DNA of 26,856 nucleotides from Candidatus Methylomirabilis sp. (lineage in GTDB: Bacteria; DYJV01). Within the stretch, counting starts at the first letter, position 1, and each line of letters starts with the position of its first letter. The stretch lies in contig DYJV01000029.1 in NCBI GenBank assembly GCA_020722945.1, positions 1 through 26,856 of the forward strand, written 5' to 3'. Positions 1-7,453 of the stretch are shown here, piece by piece. The notes beneath the pieces are model-generated. The model made no database searches and was not told the origin of the DNA. It saw nothing but the letters and a program-made list of their open reading frames with translations. Both the position numbers and the translations under genes were made by a program.

Positions 1-57
1 TAATAAAGTTTTACTCTGTTACCTTGGTTCCTACCTTTGAATTTGAAATCACACAAC

Positions 58-87
58 TTGATTTTTTAGTTGACTTTAAAGTATAAT
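58..87 (+). promoter_or_regulatory. Sigma70-like promoter of the efp-accBC operon
   Basis: A TTGATT box (58-63), an 18-bp spacer and a consensus TATAAT box (82-87) stand ahead of efp. Predicted initiation near 94 gives a leader of about 35 nt with an AAGGA ribosome site (116-120). A closer TTGACT (70-75) lies only 6 bp from the -10 box and cannot pair with it. Bases 1-57 show nothing else recognisable. Confidence 0.6.
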
Positions 88-129
88 ACGATTAAATTTA
101 TTCACACTTTTAAAAAGGATTAATGTTGT

Positions 130-687
130 ATGATAGATGGTAATGACTTAAAATATGGAACTGTAATTAAAGTTGACGGCAAACTTTATATTGTGCTTGA
201 GACTCAGCATGTAAAACCAGGCAAGGGTCCTGCATATATAAAGGCTAAACTAAAAAATTTCTTTGAAGGGAATGTGCTTGAAAAGACTTTTCGTTCAAGT
301 GAAAAAGTTGAGGATGTTTATATTGATAGAAGACATATGCAGTTTCTATATAAAAGTGATGGCGAGTATGTTTTTATGGACTCTGAAAATTATGAGCAGA
401 TATCACTTAATAATGAACTGATTGGTGATTCTGAAAATTTTATGAAAGATGGTATGGAACTTGAGGTTCAATTTTATGAGGATAAACCTATATCTGTTAT
501 TTTGCCGACTTTTGTTGAATTGAAGGTGATAAAAACAGAACCTGGACTTAAAGGTGATACTGTTTCATCGCCATTAAAACCAGCGACTCTTGAAACTGGT
601 GCTGAGGTAATGGTTCCACTTTTTGTTAATGAAGGAGATGTTATAAAAATAGATACAAGAAATAATGCGTATGTAGAAAGGGTATAA
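130..687 (+). CDS. efp: Elongation factor P
   Basis: EF-P binds between the ribosomal P and E sites and rescues ribosomes stalled at consecutive prolines. The 185-aa product has the usual family length and three-domain order: KOW-like N-terminal barrel (about 1-62), central OB fold (about 65-125) and C-terminal OB fold ending in the family-typical GDVIKIDTR segment. The tip loop reads PGKGP with the functional lysine at K32; Pro34 after it is less common than the PGKGQ or PGKGS forms. Start chosen at ATG 130 because AAGGA stands about 9 nt upstream and the protein aligns from its first residue. It is the first gene of a tight operon, 2 nt ahead of accB. No lysine-modification gene (epmA/epmB or ymfI type) is present here, so modification state is unknown. 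Confidence 0.97.
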   Translation: MIDGNDLKYGTVIKVDGKLYIVLETQHVKPGKGPAYIKAKLKNFFEGNVLEKTFRSSEKVEDVYIDRRHMQFLYKSDGEYVFMDSENYEQISLNNELIGDSENFMKDGMELEVQFYEDKPISVILPTFVELKVIKTEPGLKGDTVSSPLKPATLETGAEVMVPLFVNEGDVIKIDTRNNAYVERV

Positions 688-689
688 TT

Positions 690-1118
690 ATGAATATGAC
701 TATTTTGGAATATTTAAATGAGTTATTAAAGAAAACCAGAATTAGGGAATTAACAATTGAACATGGTGGAACTAAAATTTATATAAACAGAACGCCAAAG
801 AAGATTGAAGATAAACCAAAGGAGAAAAAAACAGCAGAAGTTCCAAAAGAGAGCAAACCAGTTCAACCAGAAGAGAAAAGATATATATTAAAGTCTAATT
901 CTGTAGGTATATTTTACAGGGGAAAGACAAAACTGGCTCCCCCATTGGTTAAATTGAATAGTATGGTAAAAGAAGGTGAACAGGTGGGTATGATAGATTG
1001 TATGGGAATGGTTGAGAAAGTTGTTTCCCCTGTTGCGGGAAAAATTGTTGAAGTTTTGATAGACAATCATAAACCCGTGGAATATGGACAGCCATTATTT
1101 GTCATAGAGAAGGAGTGA
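690..1118 (+). CDS. accB: Biotin carboxyl carrier protein-like (AccB) lacking the biotinyl lysine
   Basis: This has the full AccB layout: an N-terminal helix-strand segment (residues 1-35), a Pro/Lys/Glu-rich linker (about 36-65) and a C-terminal biotinyl domain (about 68-142) with the characteristic GIFYR start and [11 protein letters not shown] end. In functional BCCPs biotin is attached to the lysine of an EAMKM-like motif. Here the matching residues are D-C-M-G-M, so Gly106 (codon GGA, 1005-1007) occupies the biotinylation site. Its distance from the C terminus (36 residues) matches the family (about 34-35), so it is not a misalignment; the nearby Lys111 is off the hairpin tip. The gene starts 2 nt after efp and ends 4 nt before accC. 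It may be a non-biotinylated structural or regulatory carrier-like subunit, or a true BCCP may lie elsewhere. The fold call is firm, activity as carrier is doubtful. Confidence 0.9.
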   Translation: MNMTILEYLNELLKKTRIRELTIEHGGTKIYINRTPKKIEDKPKEKKTAEVPKESKPVQPEEKRYILKSNSVGIFYRGKTKLAPPLVKLNSMVKEGEQVGMIDCMGMVEKVVSPVAGKIVEVLIDNHKPVEYGQPLFVIEKE

Positions 1119-1122
1119 CATA

Positions 1123-2466
1123 ATGATAAAAAAGATACTTATAGCAAATCGAGGAGAGATAGCACTGAGGATTAGCCGTGCATGTAAAGAGTTGGGTATA
1201 AAGAGTGTAAGCATCCATTCAGAGGCTGATAAATTTAGTCTTCACAGAAAGTTTGCTGATGAAGATATATGCATTGGTGCTTCTTCTGCAAAAGATACTT
1301 ATCTAAATATTCCTAAGATTATTGCTGCTGCATTAATCACGGGTGCGGATGCGATTCATCCGGGATATGGTTTTTTGGCGGAGAATGGACAATTTGCTGA
1401 AATTTGTGAAAAGAATAAGATAAAGTTTATTGGACCAACTCGAAAGATGATTGAACTTATGGGGGACAAAGCTATGGCACGTAAAACTATGATAGAAATT
1501 GGCGTGCCTGTTGTTCCCGGCACTGAGGGGATTGTTGATGATATTGCTACTGCAAAAAAAGAGGCAAAAAGGATAAAGTATCCAGTTATTATGAAAGCAA
1601 CTGCTGGCGGTGGTGGTAAGGGAATGAGAATTGCACAAAATGAAAAAGAACTTGAAGAATTATTCCCAATTGCACAAGCGGAAGCTAAAGCTAATTTTGG
1701 GAATCCAGGTATTTATATAGAAAAGTATATTGAGCATCCACATCATATAGAATTTCAGATTCTTGCAGATAAATTTGGTAATGCTATCCATCTTGGAGAG
1801 AGAGACTGTTCAATCCAGAGAAGGCATCAGAAATTGATTGAAGAGACCCCTTCCCCTTTTATGACTCCGCAACTTAGGGAGAAAATGGGAGAGATAGCTG
1901 TTAAGGCTGTTAAGCATATTAATTATGAAGGTGTTGGAACTGTAGAGTTTCTTGTGGATAAGGATAGAAATTTCTATTTTATGGAGATGAATACAAGAAT
2001 ACAAGTTGAACATACAATTACCGAGGAAGTTACAAGGATAAACCTTATTAAAAAACAAATACTTGCTGCTATGGGGGAGAAACTGAGTTATAAGCAGTCT
2101 GACATTAATTTTATGGGACACGCCTTTGAGTGCAGAATTAATGCAGAAGACCCGTATTCAGATTTTGCACCTTCTCCTGGAAAAATAGAGTCATTGCATT
2201 TCCCAGCAGGACTTGGCGTTAGAGTAGATTCACATATTTATGCAGGGTATGATATTCCACCATTTTATGATTCACTTATTGCTAAATTGGTGGTTTGGGC
2301 ATATGATAGGGACGAGGCTATAAAGAGAATGCAAAGATGCCTTGATGAGATTGTTATTGAGGGAATTAAAACTACTGTTCCCTTCCATAAACAGGTATTT
2401 AAGGATAAACGATTCATCGCAGGTACTTTTGATACTCATTTCCTTAATGATTTTAAAATGAAATAA
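1123..2466 (+). CDS. accC: Biotin carboxylase subunit of acetyl-CoA carboxylase
   Basis: Catalyses ATP- and bicarbonate-dependent carboxylation of biotin on BCCP, the first half-reaction of fatty-acid synthesis. The 447-aa protein aligns end to end with the E. coli enzyme (449 aa): N-terminal Rossmann-like domain (1-113), ATP-grasp with the glycine-rich loop [10 protein letters not shown] (158-167), and C-terminal domain. Residues matching active-site positions are present: Lys116, Lys158, Lys237, Glu288, Arg292, Glu296 and Arg338. One segment departs from the family: the normally near-invariant EHPVTE..TG.DL reads [13 protein letters not shown] (296-308). The gene follows the lysine-less accB by 4 nt and was probably transcribed with it. 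No carboxyltransferase genes (accA/accD) are in the window. The enzyme looks catalytically competent. Confidence 0.96.
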   Translation: MIKKILIANRGEIALRISRACKELGIKSVSIHSEADKFSLHRKFADEDICIGASSAKDTYLNIPKIIAAALITGADAIHPGYGFLAENGQFAEICEKNKIKFIGPTRKMIELMGDKAMARKTMIEIGVPVVPGTEGIVDDIATAKKEAKRIKYPVIMKATAGGGGKGMRIAQNEKELEELFPIAQAEAKANFGNPGIYIEKYIEHPHHIEFQILADKFGNAIHLGERDCSIQRRHQKLIEETPSPFMTPQLREKMGEIAVKAVKHINYEGVGTVEFLVDKDRNFYFMEMNTRIQVEHTITEEVTRINLIKKQILAAMGEKLSYKQSDINFMGHAFECRINAEDPYSDFAPSPGKIESLHFPAGLGVRVDSHIYAGYDIPPFYDSLIAKLVVWAYDRDEAIKRMQRCLDEIVIEGIKTTVPFHKQVFKDKRFIAGTFDTHFLNDFKMK

Positions 2467-2477
2467 GTATAATAATT

Positions 2478-3629
2478 ATGAAGTTTCAAAAACATTTTGA
2501 TGAAGGATTAAAATCTTTAAAAAAAGGTGATTTTCTTAATGCAATCACAAATTTTGAGGAATGTCTTACCTATGATAAAAATGATTATCTGATATATTAT
2601 TATCTTGGAATAACATACATATTTAGAGAGAATTATGAGAATGCCTATAAATATCTTCTACAAGCATACAAATTGAATGCAGAGGATACGAGCGTTCTTA
2701 ATGCCATAGCATTTATTAATTTAAAAGAGGGGAATGTCCAAGAAGCAATAAATTATTGGTTGGATGGACTTGATATTGAGCCTAAAAATATAATAATTAA
2801 ACGTAATCTTGAAAGAATAAAAAAAGCAAAAAATGTTGATAAACTTGTTGAAACAGTTGTTCCTGAAGATTTTATTGGGTTTAGAGTAAGAATGAGAGTA
2901 TCCTGGAAATTTTTTAATTTAGAATTTTTGAAGCAGAAAAAAAAATTATATATTATATTATCTATCATCATTTTTATTATAATTTTGACTGTTATTCCAT
3001 TGGTTTTTGATAATAGGAAAGAAGATAACATCCGTTATAAGGAAGTGAAAGTAAAAATTCAAAATAAAAAGAATATAGATGATATAAAATTGCCTGATAT
3101 AAAGGAAGATTATATTGAAGATAAGAGTATAAAGAAAAGCCTTTTTAAATTTTCTAAAAGTGATGTAATATATTTATTTGAAAGATGTAAAAGATATATT
3201 GAAAGTAAGGAGTATAACTCTGCTATAATTATAATCAATAAAATACTTCATTCAACCTTAAGTTTTCCTATTAAAGAGAGGTTTAAGATTTTATTAGGTT
3301 TTATTCCGCAAATAAAAGAGTTCAAGGTGAAGGATAATATACAATATAGCGAAATAATGAACTTGCCTACAATATATGAAGGTGTAAATATTTTATGGCA
3401 GGGTAAAGTTGATGATATTGAAATATTAGAGAATAAAAATGAGTCATATTTTAATTTTATTGTGAGAGAGAATGGAGATACTGCTGGTGTTGTTATTGCA
3501 TATATGAAGCAAATTATGCCTTCGCTAAAAAACGGCGATAGTATTGAACTTTTAGGTAAGTTTGTTGGCATAAAAGAGGGAACGAGGATGCCATTTATTT
3601 CTGTAAATTCAATAAAAGTTATGGAATAA
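2478..3629 (+). CDS. TPR-repeat, single-pass membrane protein with OB-like C terminus
   Basis: A 383-aa protein without a gene name I can assign. Residues 1-115 hold about three tetratricopeptide repeats (for example the G-x-x-Y/F-x-x-A helices at 16-30, 50-64 and 84-98). A single strongly hydrophobic segment (about 157-177) follows a basic stretch (Lys152-156), so the TPRs are predicted cytoplasmic and the remainder outside. A charged linker leads to a C-terminal region (about 300-383) with alternating hydrophobic strands (WQGKVDDIEI, SIELLGKFVG, PFISVNSIKV) that looks like a small OB-fold; this is inference. It sits 11 nt after accC and 3 nt before dtd, so it belongs to the same operon, but nothing links it biochemically to its neighbours. 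A TATAAT at 2468-2473 is too close to the start codon to be a convincing promoter. Confidence 0.85.
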   Translation: MKFQKHFDEGLKSLKKGDFLNAITNFEECLTYDKNDYLIYYYLGITYIFRENYENAYKYLLQAYKLNAEDTSVLNAIAFINLKEGNVQEAINYWLDGLDIEPKNIIIKRNLERIKKAKNVDKLVETVVPEDFIGFRVRMRVSWKFFNLEFLKQKKKLYIILSIIIFIIILTVIPLVFDNRKEDNIRYKEVKVKIQNKKNIDDIKLPDIKEDYIEDKSIKKSLFKFSKSDVIYLFERCKRYIESKEYNSAIIIINKILHSTLSFPIKERFKILLGFIPQIKEFKVKDNIQYSEIMNLPTIYEGVNILWQGKVDDIEILENKNESYFNFIVRENGDTAGVVIAYMKQIMPSLKNGDSIELLGKFVGIKEGTRMPFISVNSIKVME

Positions 3630-3632
3630 AAT

Positions 3633-4070
3633 ATGAGGGTTATTATACAGAGAGTAAAATCAGCATCTGTCTTTGTTGATGGAAAATCCGTTGGCAAGAT
3701 TGGCAAGGGACTTTTACTTTTTATTGCCATAAAAAGAGGTGATACAATTGAGGACTGTGATTATATCATAAATAAAATAATAAATTTGCGAATATTTGAA
3801 GATGCAAATGGGAAAATGAATATATCGTTAAAAGAGAAGGGGTATGATGTTCTGATTGTATCTGAATTTACATTATATGGGGACAGCAGAAAAGGGAATC
3901 GTCCTAATTTTCAGGAATCTGCGCCCTTTGAATATGCAGAAAAGATTTATAATCTATTTGTAGATAAGATGAAAAAAAGCGGAATTAACACTGAGGCAGG
4001 TAAATTTGGTGCTATGATGGATGTTGAACTTATAAATGATGGCCCTGTAACTTTGATTACGGATTCCTAA
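3633..4070 (+). CDS. dtd: D-aminoacyl-tRNA deacylase
   Basis: Hydrolyses D-amino acids (and glycine mischarged on tRNA-Ala) from tRNA, protecting translation. The product is 145 aa, the family length, beginning MRVIIQRV as most members do. The two active-site signatures are present: SEFTL at 77-81 (usually SQFTL, so Gln is Glu here) and the cross-subunit Gly-cis-Pro motif in NDGPVT (135-140). It is the last gene of the efp operon, starting 3 nt after the TPR gene without a clear Shine-Dalgarno, which suggests translational coupling. Downstream is a repeat-filled gap with no obvious terminator. Confidence 0.96.
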   Translation: MRVIIQRVKSASVFVDGKSVGKIGKGLLLFIAIKRGDTIEDCDYIINKIINLRIFEDANGKMNISLKEKGYDVLIVSEFTLYGDSRKGNRPNFQESAPFEYAEKIYNLFVDKMKKSGINTEAGKFGAMMDVELINDGPVTLITDS

Positions 4071-4128
4071 GGTAAGCGGTAAGTATAAAGTAGTAAGAAT
4101 GAGGAGAGGTAAGATGAGAGAGAAGAAA

Positions 4129-4161
4129 GGTTTCAAGGGTTCAAGGGGTCGAGGGGTCAAG
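4129..4161 (+). repeat. Degenerate 8-9-bp tandem repeat (GGTTCAAG-like)
   Basis: Four adjacent units read GGTTTCAAG, GGTTCAAG, GGGTCGAG and GGGTCAAG. They lie in a purine-rich, low-complexity part of the gap between the convergent genes dtd and nadA. The first unit has one extra T. They are too few and too degenerate to be a CRISPR or a phage site. Confidence 0.6.
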
Positions 4162-4169
4162 GTGCTGAG

Positions 4170-4345
4170 GTGAAAGATGGAAAAGTGGAAGTTATAGGGA
4201 ATATTGTGAGTGACTGGCAAGGTGCACAATATTTTAGCCTGAGAAGGATTATGAGATGGAGAAACAGAAGGTGGATAAGGACAAGGGAAAAGTCATAATA
4301 AAGTTTAAGGATGGTAGGAAGTTGGAAAGAGAAGGGATATATTGA
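4170..4345 (+). pseudogene. Possible frameshifted ORF relic
   Basis: From 4170 an open frame encodes a protein-like stretch that includes NIVSDWQGAQYFSL. About two-thirds along, the protein-like signal moves to another frame, which runs KGKVIIKFKDGRKLEREG and stops at TGA 4343-4345. Neither frame alone is long enough for a gene and no start site is convincing, so this looks like the decayed tail of a lost gene. The family is not recognised. It could also be chance open frame in purine-rich sequence, hence the low confidence. Confidence 0.25.
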
Positions 4346-4367
4346 AAAATAATGATTTTATATAATT

Positions 4368-5270
4368 TTACGAATACTCTAACATCCGATTTAATGCTAT
4401 CTGTGCTTTTTCTATAATATTGTCATCAAGTGTGATTTCATATTGCTCATATTTTAATGCTTTAAGGACATCCGCTATTCTTGTTTTTTTCATATCAACA
4501 CAGACTGCAGTTGTGCCTGTATTATAAAACTTTTTGTCTGGATTTTCTTTGCTTAGACGATAAATCAACCCTTCTTCAGTTCCTATTATAAACTCTTTAG
4601 ATTGGGACTTTTTTACAAAATTTATCATTCCATTAGTGCTTAATACTTCATCAGCAAGTTCTACAATTTCTGGTTCACATTCGGGGTGAACAATGATGAT
4701 GGCGTCAGAATGGAGTTTTTTTGTTTCCATTAGTTTTTCAATATTTATTCTTCTATGAACTTCACAGAACCCGTTCCATAGTACTATATTTTTTTCAGGG
4801 ACGTTTATTTTTACATAATTTCCAAGATTTTTATCAGGAACAAATAGTATATTTTTTGCAGGTATATTTTTAACAATATTAACTGCATTGGCAGATGTGC
4901 AGCATATATCACTTACTGCCTTGACTTCTGCAGAAGTATTTACATAAGCGACGACCCAATAATCGGGATGTCCCTTTTTAAATTTAAGTATATCATCAGG
5001 GCTTATCATATCTGCCATAGGACAGCCCGCTTCAAAAACAGGTAGAAGAACCTTTTTGTCAGGAGATAATATTTTTGCAGTTTCTGCCATAAATCGGACA
5101 CCGCAGAAGATTATGGTATCAGCATCAGTCTCTTTTGCCTTTCTACTTAAATCAAGTGAATCCCCAATTATATCACCGATATCTTGAATTTCAGGCAATT
5201 GATAATTGTGCACAAGTATAATGCCATTTTTCTCTTCTTTTAACTTTTTAATCTCTTTTGATATTTCCAT
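4368..5270 (-). CDS. nadA: Quinolinate synthase
   Basis: Condenses iminoaspartate with dihydroxyacetone phosphate to quinolinate in de novo NAD synthesis, using an oxygen-sensitive [4Fe-4S] cluster. The 300-aa protein matches the short (Thermotoga-like) class. The three cluster cysteines are visible as Cys83 (AGCPMADM), Cys169 (NGFCEVH) and Cys257 (AVCVDMKK). Other family marks are HNYQ at 21-24, GDSLDLSRKA at 36-45, CTSANAV at 124-130 and HPEC at 195-198. It lies 30 nt downstream of the thiE stop on the same strand, a probable two-gene cofactor operon. No nadB or nadC is in the window. No clear Shine-Dalgarno precedes the ATG. Confidence 0.97.
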   Translation of the reverse strand: MEISKEIKKLKEEKNGIILVHNYQLPEIQDIGDIIGDSLDLSRKAKETDADTIIFCGVRFMAETAKILSPDKKVLLPVFEAGCPMADMISPDDILKFKKGHPDYWVVAYVNTSAEVKAVSDICCTSANAVNIVKNIPAKNILFVPDKNLGNYVKINVPEKNIVLWNGFCEVHRRINIEKLMETKKLHSDAIIIVHPECEPEIVELADEVLSTNGMINFVKKSQSKEFIIGTEEGLIYRLSKENPDKKFYNTGTTAVCVDMKKTRIADVLKALKYEQYEITLDDNIIEKAQIALNRMLEYS

Positions 5271-5300
5271 ACCGTTAATCTAACAATTTTTAACATAGAA

Positions 5301-5960
5301 TCAAGTCAATTGGCTATAAATAGATACAATTTTTTTCTTTATAGCAAGGGTTTTTGAGGTTATATCTTTTGCTTTAACTATATCACTTACAATAGCAACA
5401 CAATCAATACCTGTTGATATCACTTTATCCAGATTCTCGTAATTTATGCCACCTATTCCAACTACCTTTTTATTTTTAAATTTGATAATTTCATTAACTT
5501 TCTCAATGCCAATAAATGGGGCCGGGTTATCTTTAGTTGATGTTGGGAATATTGGACCTATTGCAACATAATCTATATTATTATCATTCTGAACGCTCTT
5601 GAACTGTTCCATATTGTGTGTTGATATTCCTATTATTTGTTCTTTTTTTAATATTTTCCTTGCATAAGATACAGGGATATCATCTTGCCCCAGATGGACA
5701 CCATCAGCGTTTGATAAAAAGGCAATATCAACATCATCATTAACGATGAATAATACTTTACTAATGTTGGTTAATTTTCGTAAGGCTATGGCAAGTTGGA
5801 GTTTTTCTCTATCACTAATATTTTTTTCACGCAATTGAATTATATCAGCACCACCTGCTATTTCTTGTTTAACTATTTGGAGTATATCTCTATCATTTGC
5901 ATATTTATCAGGTGTAAAAGTGTATAATCTTGCTTGTTCTAATCTTTTTCTTATATTCAT
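5301..5960 (-). CDS. thiE: Thiamine phosphate synthase
   Basis: Joins HMP pyrophosphate and thiazole phosphate to give thiamine phosphate. Family motifs along the TIM barrel: IQLREK for the pyrophosphate site, FIVNDDVDIA, DGVHLGQDD and GPIFPTSTK, ending with the phosphate-binding GIGGI segment. The open frame extends to a GTG at 5981 (226 aa), but I prefer the ATG at 5958-5960 (219 aa): the longer version adds residues the family does not need, neither start has a Shine-Dalgarno, and a TATAAA box lies exactly 6 nt upstream of the ATG, as at other apparently leaderless genes here. I see no THI (TPP) riboswitch upstream. The gene leads into nadA. Confidence 0.93.
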   Translation of the reverse strand: MNIRKRLEQARLYTFTPDKYANDRDILQIVKQEIAGGADIIQLREKNISDREKLQLAIALRKLTNISKVLFIVNDDVDIAFLSNADGVHLGQDDIPVSYARKILKKEQIIGISTHNMEQFKSVQNDNNIDYVAIGPIFPTSTKDNPAPFIGIEKVNEIIKFKNKKVVGIGGINYENLDKVISTGIDCVAIVSDIVKAKDITSKTLAIKKKIVSIYSQLT

Positions 5961-5966
5961 TATTGT

Positions 5967-5972
5967 TTTATA
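5967..5972 (-). promoter_or_regulatory. Putative -10 box of thiE (leaderless arrangement)
   Basis: On the minus strand TATAAA is followed by six bases and the preferred thiE ATG, placing the expected start of transcription at or next to the start codon. No good -35 element is visible; the region upstream is T-rich. This is part of a pattern shared with hypC, moaC, fumarase alpha and rnhA. Confidence 0.35.
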
Positions 5973-6033
5973 ATCAGGCACGTAATTTAAAAAATTTTCA
6001 TAAATTCCTAAAGTTATTTAATTCATTATCCGA

Positions 6034-6163
6034 TATAAATATTAGATATAGAAAATAGAACATTGGTAGGTAATCGTTAATCCCTCCCGTTACTTACCAA
6101 TGATGATATGTTAAAAGTTAGTATATGCGAAAAGGTTTGATCCCGCCTTTTCGCATTTTTTTT
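6034..6163 (+). ncRNA. Candidate small RNA with two hairpins and intrinsic terminator
   Basis: The gap between two minus-strand units holds, on the plus strand, a 13-bp hairpin with one G-U pair (arms 6061-6073 and 6090-6102) and then a 10-bp hairpin followed by eight T (6126-6163). No plus-strand gene lies upstream that would need this terminator. TATAAA at 6034-6039 and TATAGA at 6047-6052 could be -10 boxes, but no matching -35 is obvious. The sequence fits a short independent transcript, but it could simply block antisense transcription. No known RNA family is recognised. Confidence 0.35.
6126..6163 (+). terminator. Rho-independent terminator, plus strand
   Basis: Arms TGCGAAAAGG (6126-6135) and CCTTTTCGCA (6146-6155) pair perfectly over 10 bp around a 10-nt loop, followed by TTTTTTTT (6156-6163). 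On the opposite strand the hairpin is followed by a mixed sequence, so it works best for plus-strand transcription although the flanking genes run the other way. Confidence 0.8.
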
Positions 6164-6172
6164 GCTTTATGG

Positions 6173-6547
6173 TTATTTGAAAATTTTTCCGTATATATAA
6201 TCCTGGATGATTTCAACATTTTTTTTATTTGGCCCTATAAATTTTCCACCAACATCTTTACCATGGGTTCTTGTTATTTGAAGGTCTTCTTTTATTATAT
6301 TGCCGTCTAAAGCAAATATAACGGTTATAATATCACCTTTTAGAAGAACAGCATTTGCTTCAATACCCAATCCGCCTGTAGATAGACTTGTTATAAGGCA
6401 TTTATCAGTAAATTGATTATTAGCATCTATATAAGTAAAAGAGGCGTTTATTTCAACAGGTATTCTTGCATGTTTACGTCTCTGATTTCCTTTACTAAAT
6501 TCGCCTGAAAATGAAAACCTCTTTTTATCATTGTTAACAATTTCCAT
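6173..6547 (-). CDS. PilZ-domain protein (putative c-di-GMP receptor)
   Basis: A 124-aa cytoplasmic protein consisting of one PilZ domain after a 20-residue polar N terminus. PilZ domains bind cyclic di-GMP through an RxxxR motif and a (D/N)xSxxG motif. Here Arg24-Lys-His-Ala-Arg28 supplies the first; the second reads S54-L-S-T-G-G59, so the usual Asp/Asn is Ser and binding could be weakened. The domain ends with a GGKFIG strand and a C-terminal helix as in other members. It begins 3 nt after the stop of the coiled-coil gene, so the two are co-transcribed and may act together. No diguanylate cyclase or flagellar/pilus gene is nearby. Confidence 0.82.
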   Translation of the reverse strand: MEIVNNDKKRFSFSGEFSKGNQRRKHARIPVEINASFTYIDANNQFTDKCLITSLSTGGLGIEANAVLLKGDIITVIFALDGNIIKEDLQITRTHGKDVGGKFIGPNKKNVEIIQDYIYGKIFK

Positions 6548-6550
6548 ATT

Positions 6551-7354
6551 TTATTTCTTTCTGTCATTTTTTTTATTTGAGTTGTGTATTTTATTTAACA
6601 TCTTTTCGATTACCTCTTTTTTTTCTTTCATTACTTCTTGAAGTTTATCATAAGCATTTTTTAATTCTCCTCTTCCAAGTTCCATTGTTTTTTCCCATGC
6701 ACTAATAATAGTTTCTGCTAATACCCGCTCCTGGCGAGAAAGTTCGAGGACCTTGTCCAAAGCCTCAAATTCACTCATTTTTTCTATGGTCTCTTTACGA
6801 GAGAATTCTGAGACTGTTTCCCATGCTTTTAAACTTTTTTGTGATTCTATAAGTTCTTTTCTGCTAAGTTCTGAAACCTTTTCCTGTGCCTGCAAATCTT
6901 CGTATGCTTCCATCAGTTCTTGTCTGCTAAATTCACTTGTCTTTTCAAAGGCTTGAATTATATTTTCGGAATCGGATATTTCTTTTTGCATCAGTTCAAT
7001 TTTGAAAAGAAGTTCAATAAATTGTGACAGTTCTTCTATATTTGCTGGATTTGATATGTAAATCATCTTTTCATTTTGATGTTTTTTAAAGTTAAATTTT
7101 CTCGCTTCATTGTTTGACATTATGATAAGAGAGTAGAATTGCTTGTTTGAGAATTTTTCCATAAAGGATAGGAACTCATCCCGGTTTTTTTTATCATAAA
7201 CAACTACAATATTCTTTTTTTCATTTATATATTTTTTTAATTCACTCTTTTGGTGCACAATATAGATTTTTTGAGAATCGGATATCAATCTTTGTGGAAG
7301 ATTTGAATTTAGACGAGACTTACATCTGAATAGGATGATACTTTTTTCTATCAT
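6551..7354 (-). CDS. Receiver-like domain protein with five 21-residue coiled-coil repeats
   Basis: A 267-aa protein of unknown function. Residues 1-118 look like a degenerate response-regulator receiver: alternating strands with Asp54 (VVVYDKKN) at the phospho-acceptor place and Ser80 (IIMSN), but the conserved Lys-Pro is Asn102-Pro103. Residues 135-239 are five exactly 21-residue repeats with consensus A-x-E-K-[TV]-x-E-[FL]-S-R-x-E, i.e. three heptads each, giving a long coiled coil; a Lys-rich tail follows. Start at 7354 has AGGAG 7 nt upstream. It is the first gene of a unit with the PilZ gene, which suggests a signalling or scaffold role (inference). Confidence 0.8.
   Translation of the reverse strand: MIEKSIILFRCKSRLNSNLPQRLISDSQKIYIVHQKSELKKYINEKKNIVVVYDKKNRDEFLSFMEKFSNKQFYSLIIMSNNEARKFNFKKHQNEKMIYISNPANIEELSQFIELLFKIELMQKEISDSENIIQAFEKTSEFSRQELMEAYEDLQAQEKVSELSRKELIESQKSLKAWETVSEFSRKETIEKMSEFEALDKVLELSRQERVLAETIISAWEKTMELGRGELKNAYDKLQEVMKEKKEVIEKMLNKIHNSNKKNDRKK
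6638..6952 (-). repeat. Five in-frame 63-bp repeats coding 21-residue heptad units
   Basis: The coding DNA for residues 135-239 of the receiver-like protein is five consecutive 63-bp units without any insertion or deletion. The best-kept part codes for E-[FL]-S-R-[QK]-E. DNA identity between units is only moderate, so the array is old or constrained at protein level. Confidence 0.8.
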
Positions 7355-7388
7355 AATAGTGCTCCTATAAATTTATTACTAACTTTAT

Positions 7389-7416
7389 AATTTACATAAA
7401 ATAATTATATTGTCAA
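7389..7416 (-). promoter_or_regulatory. Putative promoter of the coiled-coil/PilZ operon
   Basis: On the minus strand a consensus TTGACA (7411-7416) is followed by 16 bp and TAAATT (7389-7394). It is back to back with the plus-strand promoter at 7454-7481. The -10 match is poor, so the exact box is uncertain. Confidence 0.4.
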
Positions 7417-7453
7417 GTCCTTAGTAAAATTTTTGGTGGTTGTGGAAAAATAT

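Noticed and set aside
682-692. TATAAT at the efp-accB junction as a promoter
   Set aside because: It is formed by the end of efp including its TAA stop, and accB starts too close for transcription to begin upstream of it.
1333-1638. 101-aa minus-strand ORF inside accC
   Set aside because: Antisense shadow of a well-conserved gene, Cys/His/Ser-rich by codon mirroring, with no start signal.
2468-2473. TATAAT before the TPR gene as an internal promoter
   Set aside because: Only 4 nt separate it from the ATG, there is no -35 box and it directly follows the accC stop, so co-transcription is simpler.
5961-6060. Possible TPP riboswitch before thiE
   Set aside because: None of the conserved THI-element blocks (CUGAGA, ACCUGA, GGGA) is present on the minus strand.
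6125-6310. 61-aa plus-strand ORF over the terminator
   Set aside because: It begins in the terminator hairpin and is antisense to the PilZ gene.
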